A DNA stretch of 64,000 nt from Blastococcus sp. Marseille-P5729 (GCF_900292035.1 NZ_OMPO01000001.1:1309192-1373191), one strand, 5' to 3'. Counted from the stretch's first letter, positions 1 to 10,338 are shown. Numbers and translations: made by a program. Notes: generated by a model from the letters alone, not told the origin.

Positions 1-1353
1 CAGATAGGAGATGGCGACGTCGAACTCGGCCGGGTGGACGACCGGGGTGTAGAGCAGCAGTGAGCCGACGTCCTTCTTGACGGCCTCGGCTTGCCCGGTG
101 GCCATGCCGAGCAGCATCTCGAACTCCACGTCCGGCGCTCGAGTGGACGTCGCCGTGGACGACGTCGGGGCCGGCGTCATGGTCGACTCCGTGGTCGACG
201 TTGCTGCGGCGCCCGGCCAGGTGGTGCTCAGTCCTCGGTCCTGCGCCAGGAGCCAGGCCAGAGCGATGTCGAACAGGTTGTGGCCCGCGACGCCGACCCG
301 CACGTTCCGGGTGTGCTCCGGGGTAAGGGCGTAGTTGAGCACCCGCTTGTAGTTGGCATCGGTGGCCTGCTTGGTCTGGTAAGGAGCTTGTGGCCACCCC
401 ATGAGGGAGGCCTGCATCTGCTCCATAGGCAGGTTGGCCCCTTTGACCACCCGCACCTTGATCGGCGCTCCCCCGGCGTCCACCCGCTCGGCGGCCCATG
501 CCTGCAGGCGCGTCATCGCCTCCATGGCGTCCGGCAGGTAGGCCTGCAGAACGATGCCGGCGGGCAAGGTTCTCAGCTCAGGGTGGTCCATGATCCGCAT
601 GAACACCGCCAGGGTCATGTCGAGGTCGTGGTACTCCTCCATGTCGAGGTTGATGAAGGTGGCACCGGCGGCGGAGCAGGCCTGGCGGGCCGCGAGCTGA
701 TAGAGCGGCAGCAGGTGCTCGGTGACCTCGTCGACGGCCTGCTCGAACGCCCAAGGGCTGTGCGGAGCGGTGGCGGCCGAGACCTTGACCGAGACGTAGT
801 CGACATCCGGACGCTCGATCAGCGTCCGGATGCCGGTCAGGCGGCGCTCGGCCTCCTCACGCCCCAGGATCGCCTCGCCCAGGAGGTTGATGTTCAGGCG
901 GACGCCGGGACGACGGATCTTGGCGATGGCCGGACCAAGCCGGGACTCGGACGCATCGACGATCAGATGCGAGACGAGACTGCGCAGCACCCTGCGGGCT
1001 ACGGGGACGGCGACGCGGGGTACGAGCGGGGCGAGGCGGCCGCCCACGCGCATGGCGAGCTTCATGTACCAGGGCAGGAAGGTCGGAACGCGTGCGGCGA
1101 GATCGCGTAGCGCTTCAGCGGCGATTCGCGTGTCCTCGGGGCGGACGACGCGGTCCACGAACCCGACGGTGAACTCCAGCCCGTGCGGGTCCTCGAGCAC
1201 GCCGGCGAGCTGTCGCGCCGCGAAGCCGGCGGGATGCTGGAGCGCCGCGGCCAGCCACACCCTGACCTGCAGGACGGCTGCCGGGGCGAGGCGCCGTAGA
1301 TCGGCGGGGTCTGGGTGGCCGATGGGGGCGGGGGCGGACGAATCGGATGGCAT
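1..1353 (-). CDS. putA: Proline dehydrogenase / PutA-type N-terminal part (truncated by window edge)
   Basis: Reading the minus strand from the ATG at 1353 gives 451 residues with no stop before the window edge, so the C-terminus is missing. The protein has the proline dehydrogenase barrel of actinobacterial PutA: NINLLGEAILG, DYVSVKVSA, FINLDMEEYHDLD, RVVKGANLPME and, near the edge, EFEMLLGMATGQAEAV followed by YTPVVHPAEFDVAISYL. In the family this domain oxidises proline with FAD, and a C-terminal aldehyde dehydrogenase converts P5C to glutamate; that second half would lie outside the window. A Ser/Thr/Ala-rich insertion lies at about 150-233, just before EFEMLLG. The gene is divergent from a LysR regulator that may control it. 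Confidence 0.88.
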   Translation of the reverse strand, partial: MPSDSSAPAPIGHPDPADLRRLAPAAVLQVRVWLAAALQHPAGFAARQLAGVLEDPHGLEFTVGFVDRVVRPEDTRIAAEALRDLAARVPTFLPWYMKLAMRVGGRLAPLVPRVAVPVARRVLRSLVSHLIVDASESRLGPAIAKIRRPGVRLNINLLGEAILGREEAERRLTGIRTLIERPDVDYVSVKVSAATAPHSPWAFEQAVDEVTEHLLPLYQLAARQACSAAGATFINLDMEEYHDLDMTLAVFMRIMDHPELRTLPAGIVLQAYLPDAMEAMTRLQAWAAERVDAGGAPIKVRVVKGANLPMEQMQASLMGWPQAPYQTKQATDANYKRVLNYALTPEHTRNVRVGVAGHNLFDIALAWLLAQDRGLSTTWPGAAATSTTESTMTPAPTSSTATSTRAPDVEFEMLLGMATGQAEAVKKDVGSLLLYTPVVHPAEFDVAISYL

Positions 1354-1402
1354 AGAGCGATTGTGACTCGGATGAGCATCCGGGAACAGCGAATGCTTTC
1401 GT

Positions 1403-1432
1403 ACAATATCGTTCGGATTATCCGACGATTGT
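1403..1432. promoter_or_regulatory. Dyad in the putA-lysR intergenic region, candidate operator
   Basis: The 103-bp divergent intergenic region holds a perfect inverted repeat TCGGAT-T-ATCCGA (1413-1425). It is flanked by a looser outer pair, ACAAT at 1403-1407 and ATTGT at 1428-1432. It sits about 30 bp before the LysR start, where an autoregulatory LysR site is expected. Regulation is inferred. Confidence 0.5.
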
Positions 1433-1456
1433 TCGGAGGGATGTGGGGGTGGACCA

Positions 1457-2392
1457 GTGCTGGACGTACGCCGGCTCGTCCTGCTGCGGGCGCTGGCGAT
1501 CCGCGGGTCGGTCACTGCCGTCGCGGCGGCGATGAACATGGCACCCTCGTCGGTGTCGGCGCAGCTCGCGGCGCTGGAGAAGGAGACCCGCACGACGTTG
1601 CTGCGTCGCGCCGGCAGAGGGGTGCAGCTGACGGCGGAGGCGCAGGCGCTGGTGGCCCGCATTGATCCGATCCTCGACGCGCTCGAGGAGGCGGAGGCTG
1701 CCCTGGGCATGGCTCGGGAGGAGGTGACCGGGCGAGTGCGGCTGGCGCTGTTCCAGTCGGCGGCCATCGCGCTGCTTCCCCGCGTGCTGACCGCCGTGCG
1801 GGAGCGGCATCCGCAGCTGCGGCTGGAGGTCGTGCAGTACGAACCCGAGACCGCCCTACACGAGACGTGGGTGCGGGACGTCGACCTGGTCGTCGCCGAG
1901 TACTACCCCGGCCACGCGCCCGTGCACTGGCCAGGTCTGGACCGCCACATCCTGCTGCAGGACGATCTGCAGTTGATCACGCCGACCGGCCTCACGGTCG
2001 GCGGGGTGCCCCTGCCCCCGGGTCGCGAGCTGGAGACGGTGCTCGCCGGACGCCCCCTCCCCTGGGTGCTGGAGCCAGAAGGCACGGCCACCCGGCACTG
2101 GGCTGAGCAGGTGTGCCGGTCGGCCGGGTTCGAGCCCGACGTCCGCTATGTCTCCTCGGACCTGCAGTCCCACCTCGCCCTGGTGGCCTCGGGAAACGCG
2201 GTGGGGATGCTGCCGGGCCTCATGCTGGCGAGCACCCCAGCCCGGGTCGCGTGCATCCGCCTGCCCGGCGATCCGGTGCGCACGGTCTTCACCTCGGTGC
2301 GGACGTCCTCCACCGGCTCACCTGCGATCAGGGCGGTCCGGGAGATCCTCCAGTCGGTCGCCGACTCCGCGTCGCCTCTCTCGGATGCGTAG
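1457..2392 (+). CDS. LysR-family transcriptional regulator
   Basis: The 311-residue protein has the usual LysR length. The N-terminal winged HTH spans about residues 1-60 (LVLLRALAIRGSVTAVAAAMN, then SSVSAQLAALEKE, TTLLRRAGRGVQLT). A periplasmic-binding-like effector domain follows (VRLALFQSAAIALLPRVL onward). The start is a GTG at 1457 preceded by a G-rich stretch (1445-1452). It is divergent from the proline dehydrogenase gene with a dyad between them, which suggests control of putA, but the effector is not visible in the sequence. Confidence 0.9.
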   Translation: MLDVRRLVLLRALAIRGSVTAVAAAMNMAPSSVSAQLAALEKETRTTLLRRAGRGVQLTAEAQALVARIDPILDALEEAEAALGMAREEVTGRVRLALFQSAAIALLPRVLTAVRERHPQLRLEVVQYEPETALHETWVRDVDLVVAEYYPGHAPVHWPGLDRHILLQDDLQLITPTGLTVGGVPLPPGRELETVLAGRPLPWVLEPEGTATRHWAEQVCRSAGFEPDVRYVSSDLQSHLALVASGNAVGMLPGLMLASTPARVACIRLPGDPVRTVFTSVRTSSTGSPAIRAVREILQSVADSASPLSDA

Positions 2393-2455
2393 GCCACGTG
2401 CGCCGCGCGGCCTACCTAAGCTCCCCCGCGCGCGGCGAGGCGGCAGGATGAGGGC

Positions 2456-2944
2456 ATGACCGAGCTCGGAATCGCAGTCGTGGGCCTGCTGATGCTGGCG
2501 GGTCTCGCCGGCATCGTGGTGCCGATCCTTCCCGGGATCCTGCTGATCGCGGGGGCCGCGCTGTGGTGGGCGATCGCGGACGGCGGCACGGCGACGCACT
2601 GGTCGGCCTTCGCGTTCGTCGTCGCCTTCGCTCTCGCGGGAACCTGGCTCAAGTACGCGATTCCGGCGAAGCGGACGTCGCAGGCCGGAGCGAGCAACAT
2701 CTCGATGGGGCTGGCGCTGGTTCTCGGCATCGTCGGCCTGTTCGTCATCCCGATCGTCGGCGGCCCGATCGGGTTCGTGCTGGGCGTCTATCTGGCCGAG
2801 CGGGTGCGGTTGCGCGCGCACGCGCCGGCCTGGGCGGCGACGAAAGCGGGCCTGCGCGGATTCGCGCTCGGCATGCTGATCGAGTTCACCGCAGCGGTGG
2901 CGATGATCGGGGCATGGGTGGTCGGCGTCCTGCTGACTCGCTGA
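2456..2944 (+). CDS. DUF456 domain membrane protein
   Basis: A 162-residue hydrophobic protein with about four or five membrane segments. Typical DUF456 features are GLAGIVVPILPGILLIAGAA near the N-terminus and GPIGFVLGVYLAE in the middle. An AGGATGAGGGC purine-rich stretch lies directly before the ATG. The family has no established biochemical function. It follows the LysR gene after 63 bp and is convergent with the YbaK-like gene. Confidence 0.85.
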   Translation: MTELGIAVVGLLMLAGLAGIVVPILPGILLIAGAALWWAIADGGTATHWSAFAFVVAFALAGTWLKYAIPAKRTSQAGASNISMGLALVLGIVGLFVIPIVGGPIGFVLGVYLAERVRLRAHAPAWAATKAGLRGFALGMLIEFTAAVAMIGAWVVGVLLTR

Positions 2945-2958
2945 GTCCGCCTCGGGGC

Positions 2959-3495
2959 TCAGTCGGCCGGAATCGTCAGCGGGAGCACTCGGGCGTTCGG
3001 CAGCCCGGCGAGCACCGCTCCGTCGACGAGGATCTTCGAGTCGCGGACTCCCCCACCGATCACGACCGGCCCGGCGTCCACGACCGCCTGGTCGACGAGG
3101 ATCGGCCAGTCAGCGGGTAGTCCGATCGGCGTGATACCGCCCTGCCGCATGCCGGTGGACTGCTCGGTCTCGGCCTGGTCGGCGAACGAGATGCGGCGGA
3201 CGCCGAGCTCCTTGCGCACGATCCGGTTGATGTCGGCCCGGTCCGTGGCGAGCACCATCACCGCCGCGTGCGTAACGTTCTCACCCCGGCGTCCAGCGAC
3301 TACGACGCAGTTCGCGGAGGACTCGGGAGCGACGCCGTACGCCTCGCAGAACGTTGCCGTGTCGGCGAGGCTCCCGTCGATCTCGGCGACGCGCGCGCCC
3401 GGGGCGGACGCCGATGCCGTGGCCACCGCGGGCGCGACCAGCTCGGGATGATCTTCGAGCGGCAGCCAGGTCAGATTTCCCTCGGCAGAGGACAT
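2959..3495 (-). CDS. YbaK/EbsC-family aminoacyl-tRNA deacylase-like protein
   Basis: 178 residues with the YbaK/ProX-type editing fold. Visible are a VVVAGRRG-like strand, the HAAVMVLATDRADINRIVRKELGVRRISFAD core, and MRQGGITPIGLP, which corresponds to the glycine-rich substrate-binding loop. Family members hydrolyse mischarged aminoacyl-tRNA in trans. Which tRNA this one edits cannot be read from the sequence. Its 3' end is convergent with the DUF456 gene. Confidence 0.85.
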   Translation of the reverse strand: MSSAEGNLTWLPLEDHPELVAPAVATASASAPGARVAEIDGSLADTATFCEAYGVAPESSANCVVVAGRRGENVTHAAVMVLATDRADINRIVRKELGVRRISFADQAETEQSTGMRQGGITPIGLPADWPILVDQAVVDAGPVVIGGGVRDSKILVDGAVLAGLPNARVLPLTIPAD

Positions 3496-3517
3496 GCGGT
3501 TCCTTCCGATCGCGATC

Positions 3518-3787
3518 TCAGCGCCCGAAACGCGCCGCGCTGCGGACGCGCGCCTTGGCGGCTTCCTCGTCGCGGTCCTTCGGTGGCGCGTGGGTCACCA
3601 GCCCGTCGAGCAGCCGCTGCGTCGCCGCGGCGACCTCGGCGACGGCCCGGTCGAAGACCTCCTCGTTGGCGGTCGAGGGCTTCGTCGACCCGCTGATCTT
3701 GCGGACGTACTGGAGCGCGGCCGCCGCGACCTCGTCATTCGTCGCCGGCGGCGCGAAGTTGTGCAGGACCCTGATGTTTCGGCACAT
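3518..3787 (-). CDS. DUF2277 domain protein
   Basis: 89 residues. The family hallmark MCRNIRVLHNF opens the protein and is followed by PPATNDEVAAAALQYVRK and SGSTKPS; the end is DEEAAKARVRSAARFG. The open frame extends upstream to 3973, but that extension has no family-like sequence and runs across a hairpin, so the ATG at 3787 is chosen. The function of the family is unknown. It lies 22 bp downstream of the YbaK-like gene on the same strand but is transcribed first. Confidence 0.85.
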   Translation of the reverse strand: MCRNIRVLHNFAPPATNDEVAAAALQYVRKISGSTKPSTANEEVFDRAVAEVAAATQRLLDGLVTHAPPKDRDEEAAKARVRSAARFGR

Positions 3788-3931
3788 GGGCCAACCGTAC
3801 GCCCTCGCCCACCCCGCACCCGTTGTACTGTGCCGGTTTCGGGCGATTACCCCGATCCAGCACAGCACAAGCGCCCTGGCCCTGGGCCTGTAAGCGACCT
3901 CGCCGCGGGGCGCCCGGGGACCGAGCCAAGA

Positions 3932-3975
3932 AGATGTCCCCAGTTGCGGCAAACGCGCCGCAACTGGGGACATCT
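3932..3975. repeat. Perfect 19-bp inverted repeat (hairpin)
   Basis: Arms 3932-3950 (AGATGTCCCCAGTTGCGGC) and 3957-3975 are exact reverse complements around a 6-nt loop. It lies 36 bp after the stop of the cysteine hydrolase gene on the minus strand, so it could terminate that transcript. There is no clear T-tract. Such a long exact palindrome could also be a REP-like element. Confidence 0.75.
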
Positions 3976-4011
3976 ACCTACCGGTAGGCCACCGCCGGTG
4001 ACGGGGCCAGG

Positions 4012-4641
4012 CTATGCGCCGAAGACAGCCGCGCCCTGGGCGGCGGACTCGCCGAGGCTGCTCTTGGGCAGGCTCTCCCCCGACTCCAGCGCCGCCAGCC
4101 ATTGGTCGGTCGAGGCGACGGCGGCGAAGTTCGAGTTCAGCAGCACCATGAGCGTCTCATGAACGTCTCGCGCGTGAATCTTCCCCGCGTCGTTCGCCAG
4201 GTGGATCGCGCCGCTGGCATCAGAGAGGACCTCAGCGGTCAGCCCGAGTTCCTCGGCGTACACCGCGGAGGCGAGGTCGCAGTTGTTCGTCATGAAACCG
4301 ACGAGCGTCACGGTGTCGACATCGCGCTCGGCGAGCCATCCGGCAAGATCGGTCCCTGCGAAGACGCTGCCCTTGTTCTTGGTGACGTGCGTCCAGGAGG
4401 GCTGCACCCGGGACTCGACCTCGGGCCGCACACGCCAGCCATCGGAGCCCTTCGCGAAGACCGGCGCTTGCTCGGGGTATTCGTGCTGCACCACCGCAAC
4501 CGGCAGGTCGCGCTCGATGGCGGCATCGAGCACTCGCTCGACGTTCGCCAGGGAATCCTCCGGCGACGGGTGCTGAATCCGCAGGACGCCGTCAAAGTAC
4601 TGCTGCTGGACGTCGACGACGATAACGGCTCGCTTGCTCAT
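4012..4641 (-). CDS. Isochorismatase-family cysteine hydrolase
   Basis: 209 residues with the cysteine hydrolase fold. The catalytic Asp lies in VIVVDVQQQYF, the Lys in VTKNKGSVFAGTDL, and the nucleophile in VGFMTNNCDLASAVYAEELG. The start MSKRAVIVVDVQ at 4641 has a strong AGGAG upstream; the frame is open up to 4749, but the extra residues are not family-like. Substrates in this superfamily range from isochorismate to nicotinamide and N-carbamoyl compounds, and the sequence does not decide among them. A perfect hairpin follows the gene. Confidence 0.88.
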   Translation of the reverse strand: MSKRAVIVVDVQQQYFDGVLRIQHPSPEDSLANVERVLDAAIERDLPVAVVQHEYPEQAPVFAKGSDGWRVRPEVESRVQPSWTHVTKNKGSVFAGTDLAGWLAERDVDTVTLVGFMTNNCDLASAVYAEELGLTAEVLSDASGAIHLANDAGKIHARDVHETLMVLLNSNFAAVASTDQWLAALESGESLPKSSLGESAAQGAAVFGA

Positions 4642-4716
4642 GACAGGATCTCCTCTTACGGGGCAGGAACCGTGCCCAGCCTGCCACCGCATCAGCGATC
4701 TGGGAACAATGGGCGC

Positions 4717-5937
4717 ATGGACGTCTCGCCCAGTGCCGGACTCACCCACGCGCTCGACTCGTTCGAGACCGCAATCGAGGCCGGCACGCTGATCGGCCAG
4801 CTACGCAGCGCCCGGGAGGTAACAGCGCAAGCGGTCGTCCGCGCGGACGTCGAGCTCACCGATCGGCATCGAGCACTACTGCACGAGGCGACGGCGCACG
4901 TCAGCTCGCAGGAGATGCGCTTCGCGGACGCGGTCGACCACTTCCGCCTCGCGTCAGAGGCCTGGCGCGCGCACGGAGACCACGCGAACGAGCTGGCGGC
5001 TCGAATGAGCACCGTGACGGCCGAGATCAGCGCTCTTGGCAGCGACACGATCGCGATCGCCCCACTCGCGCAGAAGCAGGAGCATCTGCTCACGGCGCTG
5101 CGAGCGGCGCAGCCGACCCCCCGTCGGCTGCTCAACGGAATCCTCGCCGCAGGGTATGCCGCTCTCCAGGTGCATCGATTCGACCAAGCCCGGGAGTACT
5201 TTGCCGAGGCCGAGACCCGCGCCCAGGACGACGGGGAGCGGGCCCGCGTGCTCGGCGCCTCGGCACTGTGCGAGCTGGACGCCGGCCACGGCGATGTCGC
5301 CCACGCGAAGGTAGCCGAGTCGATCCGCCTCGCCCGGTCGAATGAGGACACAATGCAGCTGGCGATGATGCTGCGCTTTCTCACGGGGATGTACGGCGCA
5401 GAGCCCGACGGGCTCCCCAGGGCTCTGGCCGCGGCCGAGGAGGCCGTCGAGGCCGGCCACGAGCTCGGCGCGGTGTTCCTGGCGAGCACCCTGCGACTGC
5501 GGGGACTGCTACGGATCGCGTCGGGCGACGGGTCGAGCGGCGCGGCCGACCTAGAGAAGTCGATCCGGTCGCTTCGCGACAGCCCGTGGCAGCACACCCT
5601 GCCCTCTGAAGTCCTCACGCTGGGCCAGGTCCTGCTCAGCCAGGGAGCACACGACGAGGCAGTCCGGGTCGTACAAGAGCATGGGAGCCTGCTTCGTGAC
5701 ACCACTGGCGACGAGCAGATCGAAGCCCATCTGCTGCAGTATCAGGTATCGGTGCACAGCAAGGATCTGCTGTCAGCAGGCAGGCATGCCCAGACCGCAG
5801 CCGAGCTGATGAGCGCAGCGCATCACAAGGCCGCCGCGAGCGTGTGGGACGTGGCGGCCGCTGCCTGGCGAGCGGCCGGGGACGACGAACGCGCCCAGCG
5901 CGCTGCCGAGGAGGCCAGGCACCAGCGGGGCCGCTAG
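4717..5937 (+). CDS. TPR-like helical repeat protein
   Basis: 406 residues, almost entirely amphipathic helices. TPR-type pairs are visible, for example LLNGILAAGYAALQVHRFDQAREYFAEAETRA and LPSEVLTLGQVLLSQGAHDEAVRVVQEH. No catalytic or DNA-binding domain, signal peptide or membrane segment is seen. The ATG at 4717 is chosen because upstream sequence overlaps the divergent hydrolase antisense and loses helical character. It shares a short divergent intergenic region with the hydrolase. The role is unknown, perhaps a protein-interaction scaffold. Confidence 0.7.
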   Translation: MDVSPSAGLTHALDSFETAIEAGTLIGQLRSAREVTAQAVVRADVELTDRHRALLHEATAHVSSQEMRFADAVDHFRLASEAWRAHGDHANELAARMSTVTAEISALGSDTIAIAPLAQKQEHLLTALRAAQPTPRRLLNGILAAGYAALQVHRFDQAREYFAEAETRAQDDGERARVLGASALCELDAGHGDVAHAKVAESIRLARSNEDTMQLAMMLRFLTGMYGAEPDGLPRALAAAEEAVEAGHELGAVFLASTLRLRGLLRIASGDGSSGAADLEKSIRSLRDSPWQHTLPSEVLTLGQVLLSQGAHDEAVRVVQEHGSLLRDTTGDEQIEAHLLQYQVSVHSKDLLSAGRHAQTAAELMSAAHHKAAASVWDVAAAAWRAAGDDERAQRAAEEARHQRGR

Positions 5938-6001
5938 CGGTGTGGCACCAGTCGACCGCTAGTGCAGGCCCGACATGGGCGACGCCCACGTCAGGCCGGG
6001 C

Positions 6002-6454
6002 TCAGCGGAAGAAGTGATTACGTGGGACGACGGACATCGACTTGAACGGTACGAGATCGCGCCGGTACGACGCGTGCACCGCCGCCTCCGCCGCGCGGGC
6101 CCGCATGCCCATCTCGGTGATCTCGACCAGCAGCTCCTCGACGCGGGACTGCAGCGCAGCGACCTGATTCTCCAAGTCGATGATCCGCTTGATGCCGGCT
6201 AGATTGATTCCCTCGTCCTGACTCAGCCGCTGCACCATGCGCAGCACGGCCACATCTCGCGGGGAGTAGCGCCGTCCACCACCCGCGGTACGGCCCGGGG
6301 TGACCAGGCCGACGCGGTCGTACTGGCGCAGGGTCTGCGGGTGCATCCCCGCGAGCTCGGCCGCCACGGAGATGACGAACACCGGCGCGTCCTCTGCGAG
6401 GTGCCCAGCGGGCAGATCGGCGAACCCCGCCTCTGGGCGGTCGCGCTTGCTCAT
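6002..6454 (-). CDS. hspR: HspR, MerR-family heat-shock repressor
   Basis: 150 residues. The MerR-type HTH is clear: VFVISVAAELAGMHPQTLRQYDRVGLVTPGRT then GGGRRYSPRDVAVLRMVQRL, and a dimerisation helix INLAGIKRIIDLENQVAALQSRVEEL. In actinobacteria HspR binds HAIR sites and represses the dnaK operon, with DnaK as co-repressor. Here it is the last gene of dnaK-grpE-dnaJ-hspR, 30 bp after dnaJ. A HAIR-like site is present upstream of dnaK (10180-10200), which supports the autoregulatory loop. A GGAG lies before the ATG. Confidence 0.95.
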   Translation of the reverse strand: MSKRDRPEAGFADLPAGHLAEDAPVFVISVAAELAGMHPQTLRQYDRVGLVTPGRTAGGGRRYSPRDVAVLRMVQRLSQDEGINLAGIKRIIDLENQVAALQSRVEELLVEITEMGMRARAAEAAVHASYRRDLVPFKSMSVVPRNHFFR

Positions 6455-6484
6455 GTCGACTCCGTTCCTCGTCCGATCCTGTCG

Positions 6485-7510
6485 TTAGACCCCGAGATGC
6501 TGGCGCGGGTTCTCGCCGGCGAGCTCGGCGTACTTCTTGAGCGCCTCCTCGGCGTCCGCCGGGAGGTTGTTCGGCACCGCGATCTCGACCGTCACGATCA
6601 GGTCGCCGGCACCCTTCTTGGTGGTGATGCCCTTGCCCTTGCCGCGCAGCTTGCGGCCACTCTGGGTCCCGGGCGGCACCCTGAGCGTCACCGGTTTGTC
6701 CAGGGTCGGCACCCGCACGTCAGCGCCCAGGACCGCTTCGGCATAGGTGATCGGGACGGTGATGGTCAGGTTGCGGCCGTCGAGACCGAACAGCGGGTGC
6801 TCGGCCACCGACGCCTTGACCAGCAGGTCGCCGGCGGGGCCCCCGTTCACACCGGGCTGACCCTTGCCCTTCACGCGGAACTTCTGGCCATCGTTGATGC
6901 CGGCCGGCACGTTGACGGTGATGTTGCGTGTGCCGCTCGGTCCGGTCAACCGCAACGGCAGACTGACCCCGTTCACGGCGTCCTCGAAGCTCAGCGACAC
7001 GCTCGCCTCGGTGTCGGCACCCTTCTGCGGCCGGGGCTGGCCGAAGCCGCCGCCGCCGAAGTCGCCGCGGAAATCCCCGCCGCGCCCGCCGCCGAACATC
7101 CCGCCAAGGATGTCGCCGAGGTCGGGCCCGGCACTGCCGTACCCACCGCCTCGGCCCGCGCCCGCCCGGCCGAAGAGGTCGGCGAGGTCCTCGGCGTTGA
7201 ACGACTGCGAGTAGCCGCCGGGCTGACCGCCGCCGAAGCCACCGGGGAAGCCACCGGCGCCGGAGAACCCGCTGGCCGCGAGTCGCTGCGCCTCGTCGTA
7301 CTCGGCACGCTTCTTCGGGTCTCCCAGGACGCCGTACGCCTCGGAGACCTCCTTGAACCGCTTCTCCGCGGCGGTATCGCCCGGGTTCTTGTCCGGGTGC
7401 AGCTCGCTGGCGAGCTTGCGGTAGGTCTTCTTGATGTCCGCCGCGCTGGCGTCCTTGGGGACGCCCAGCGCGCCGTAGTAGTCCTTCTCGAAGTAGTCCT
7501 TCTGACTCAC
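6485..7510 (-). CDS. dnaJ: DnaJ-type co-chaperone lacking the zinc finger
   Basis: 341 residues. The J domain (about residues 8-75) contains the HPD motif in [10 protein letters not shown] Gly/Phe-rich region (about 80-165) follows, then two beta-sandwich substrate domains and a C-terminal dimer region ([19 protein letters not shown]). The four CxxCxGxG zinc motifs of type-A DnaJ are absent: the segment passes from [20 protein letters not shown] to [15 protein letters not shown] without cysteines. It is therefore a type-B (CbpA-like) protein in the slot where actinobacteria often carry type-A DnaJ1. The GTG start has GAGGAGGGG upstream. Confidence 0.93.
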   Translation of the reverse strand: MSQKDYFEKDYYGALGVPKDASAADIKKTYRKLASELHPDKNPGDTAAEKRFKEVSEAYGVLGDPKKRAEYDEAQRLAASGFSGAGGFPGGFGGGQPGGYSQSFNAEDLADLFGRAGAGRGGGYGSAGPDLGDILGGMFGGGRGGDFRGDFGGGGFGQPRPQKGADTEASVSLSFEDAVNGVSLPLRLTGPSGTRNITVNVPAGINDGQKFRVKGKGQPGVNGGPAGDLLVKASVAEHPLFGLDGRNLTITVPITYAEAVLGADVRVPTLDKPVTLRVPPGTQSGRKLRGKGKGITTKKGAGDLIVTVEIAVPNNLPADAEEALKKYAELAGENPRQHLGV

Positions 7511-7529
7511 TGAACGCCCCTCCTCACTG

Positions 7530-8162
7530 TTAAGACGCTGGGACCTTTACTGCGACCATGGCCTCGCGGACGACGCGCTCTCCGACGCGATAGCCCTTGC
7601 GCATGACCGATGCGATCTGCTCGCTGTCGACGTCGGGCGAGGGCTGCTGCGCAACCGCCTGGTGGATCTGCGGGTCGAACTGGTCGCCCTCGGCGGCAAA
7701 CTCCTCCAGGCCCGCGTCGGTGAGCACCTTCCGCAGCCCGTCGGCGACGTTCTTGAAGCCGCCGGTCAGATCGCCGTGCTCGTCGGCGCGGTCGATGTCG
7801 TCGAGCACCGGAAGCAGCTGGGTCAGCAGCGCCGCCTGCGCCAGCGGCACGATCTCCGCACGCTCTCGATCGCTGCGCTTGCGGTAGTTGGCGTACTCGG
7901 CGTTGACCCGCTGTAGATCGTTCGTGCGCTCAGCGAGCTCCTTGGTCAGCCGGTCGATCTCGACCAGCTGCTCGTCGCTGGGCACGTCCGCACTCTGCTC
8001 TGCCTGCTTCGCGTCCGCAGCGGGGGCGTCCGTCGTCGCGGCGGCCGCCGGATCGGCAGATGGGGTGCGTGGGGCGCCACTCTCGTCGTTCACGCGACGC
8101 TTGTCGCGGATGACGATGCGCTCCTGCTCCTCACCGCCGGCGTTCTCGTTCTGCTTATCCAT
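7530..8162 (-). CDS. grpE: GrpE nucleotide exchange factor
   Basis: 210 residues. The N-terminus is acidic and disordered (about 1-60). A long coiled-coil helix follows ([38 protein letters not shown]). The C-terminal beta domain contains [26 protein letters not shown] and [20 protein letters not shown], which are GrpE signatures. It releases ADP from DnaK. It lies 92 bp downstream of dnaK with a hairpin in the gap, and 19 bp upstream of dnaJ. Confidence 0.96.
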   Translation of the reverse strand: MDKQNENAGGEEQERIVIRDKRRVNDESGAPRTPSADPAAAATTDAPAADAKQAEQSADVPSDEQLVEIDRLTKELAERTNDLQRVNAEYANYRKRSDRERAEIVPLAQAALLTQLLPVLDDIDRADEHGDLTGGFKNVADGLRKVLTDAGLEEFAAEGDQFDPQIHQAVAQQPSPDVDSEQIASVMRKGYRVGERVVREAMVAVKVPAS

Positions 8163-8197
8163 TGAGATCCCTCTATGCAGTCTGGTGATGCCGACCG

Positions 8198-8248
8198 GCG
8201 GCGTACTTCACCACACGAACCTTCCGGTTCCGTGGCGAAGTACGCCGC
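8198..8248 (-). terminator. Long hairpin between dnaK and grpE
   Basis: Arms 8198-8209 (GCGGCGTACTTC) and 8237-8248 are exact reverse complements, and the intervening bases can pair further (CAC/GTG and GAACC/GGTTC). It starts 6 bp after the dnaK stop. It may act as a partial terminator or processing/stabilising element that makes dnaK more abundant than grpE; that role is inferred. Confidence 0.6.
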
Positions 8249-8254
8249 AGACGG

Positions 8255-10108
<1,854 letters not shown>

Positions 10109-10146
10109 GGGTGTTCTCCTTCTAGATGTTTCGGTGGATATGTCTG

Positions 10147-10166
10147 CTTCGCTCGGTTGAGCGAAG
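10147..10166 (-). promoter_or_regulatory. Perfect stem-loop in the dnaK leader
   Basis: CTTCGCTC (10147-10154) and GAGCGAAG (10159-10166) pair exactly around a GGTT loop. It lies between the HAIR-like site and the dnaK start, so it is likely transcribed as part of the 5' leader. A role in mRNA stability or temperature response is possible but untested. Confidence 0.6.
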
Positions 10167-10179
10167 CCGTGATCGAAGA

Positions 10180-10200
10180 CTTGAGTCGGTCTTGCTCAAC
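10180..10200. promoter_or_regulatory. HAIR-like HspR operator upstream of dnaK
   Basis: CTTGAGT-N7-GCTCAAC closely matches the HspR-associated inverted repeat consensus CTTGAGT-N7-ACTCAAG. It is 72 bp upstream of the dnaK ATG, and hspR is the last gene of the same cluster. Binding is inferred from the match. Confidence 0.85.
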
Positions 10201-10338
10201 TTTACATACGGTCCAACACGCAGGGTGAGCGGGTAATTCCCGGTCCGCTGATGAGTACGCGAAGTCGATGAGTCCAAGATCCGGTTCCGGACGTCGTAGG
10301 CTCATTCCAGTTCCTCGCAGTCACCGGTTGGAGCCCCC

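Noticed and set aside
91-1110. Long plus-strand open frame over the putA region
   Set aside because: Composition is Arg/Gly/His-rich and it is antisense to a clear proline dehydrogenase on the minus strand.
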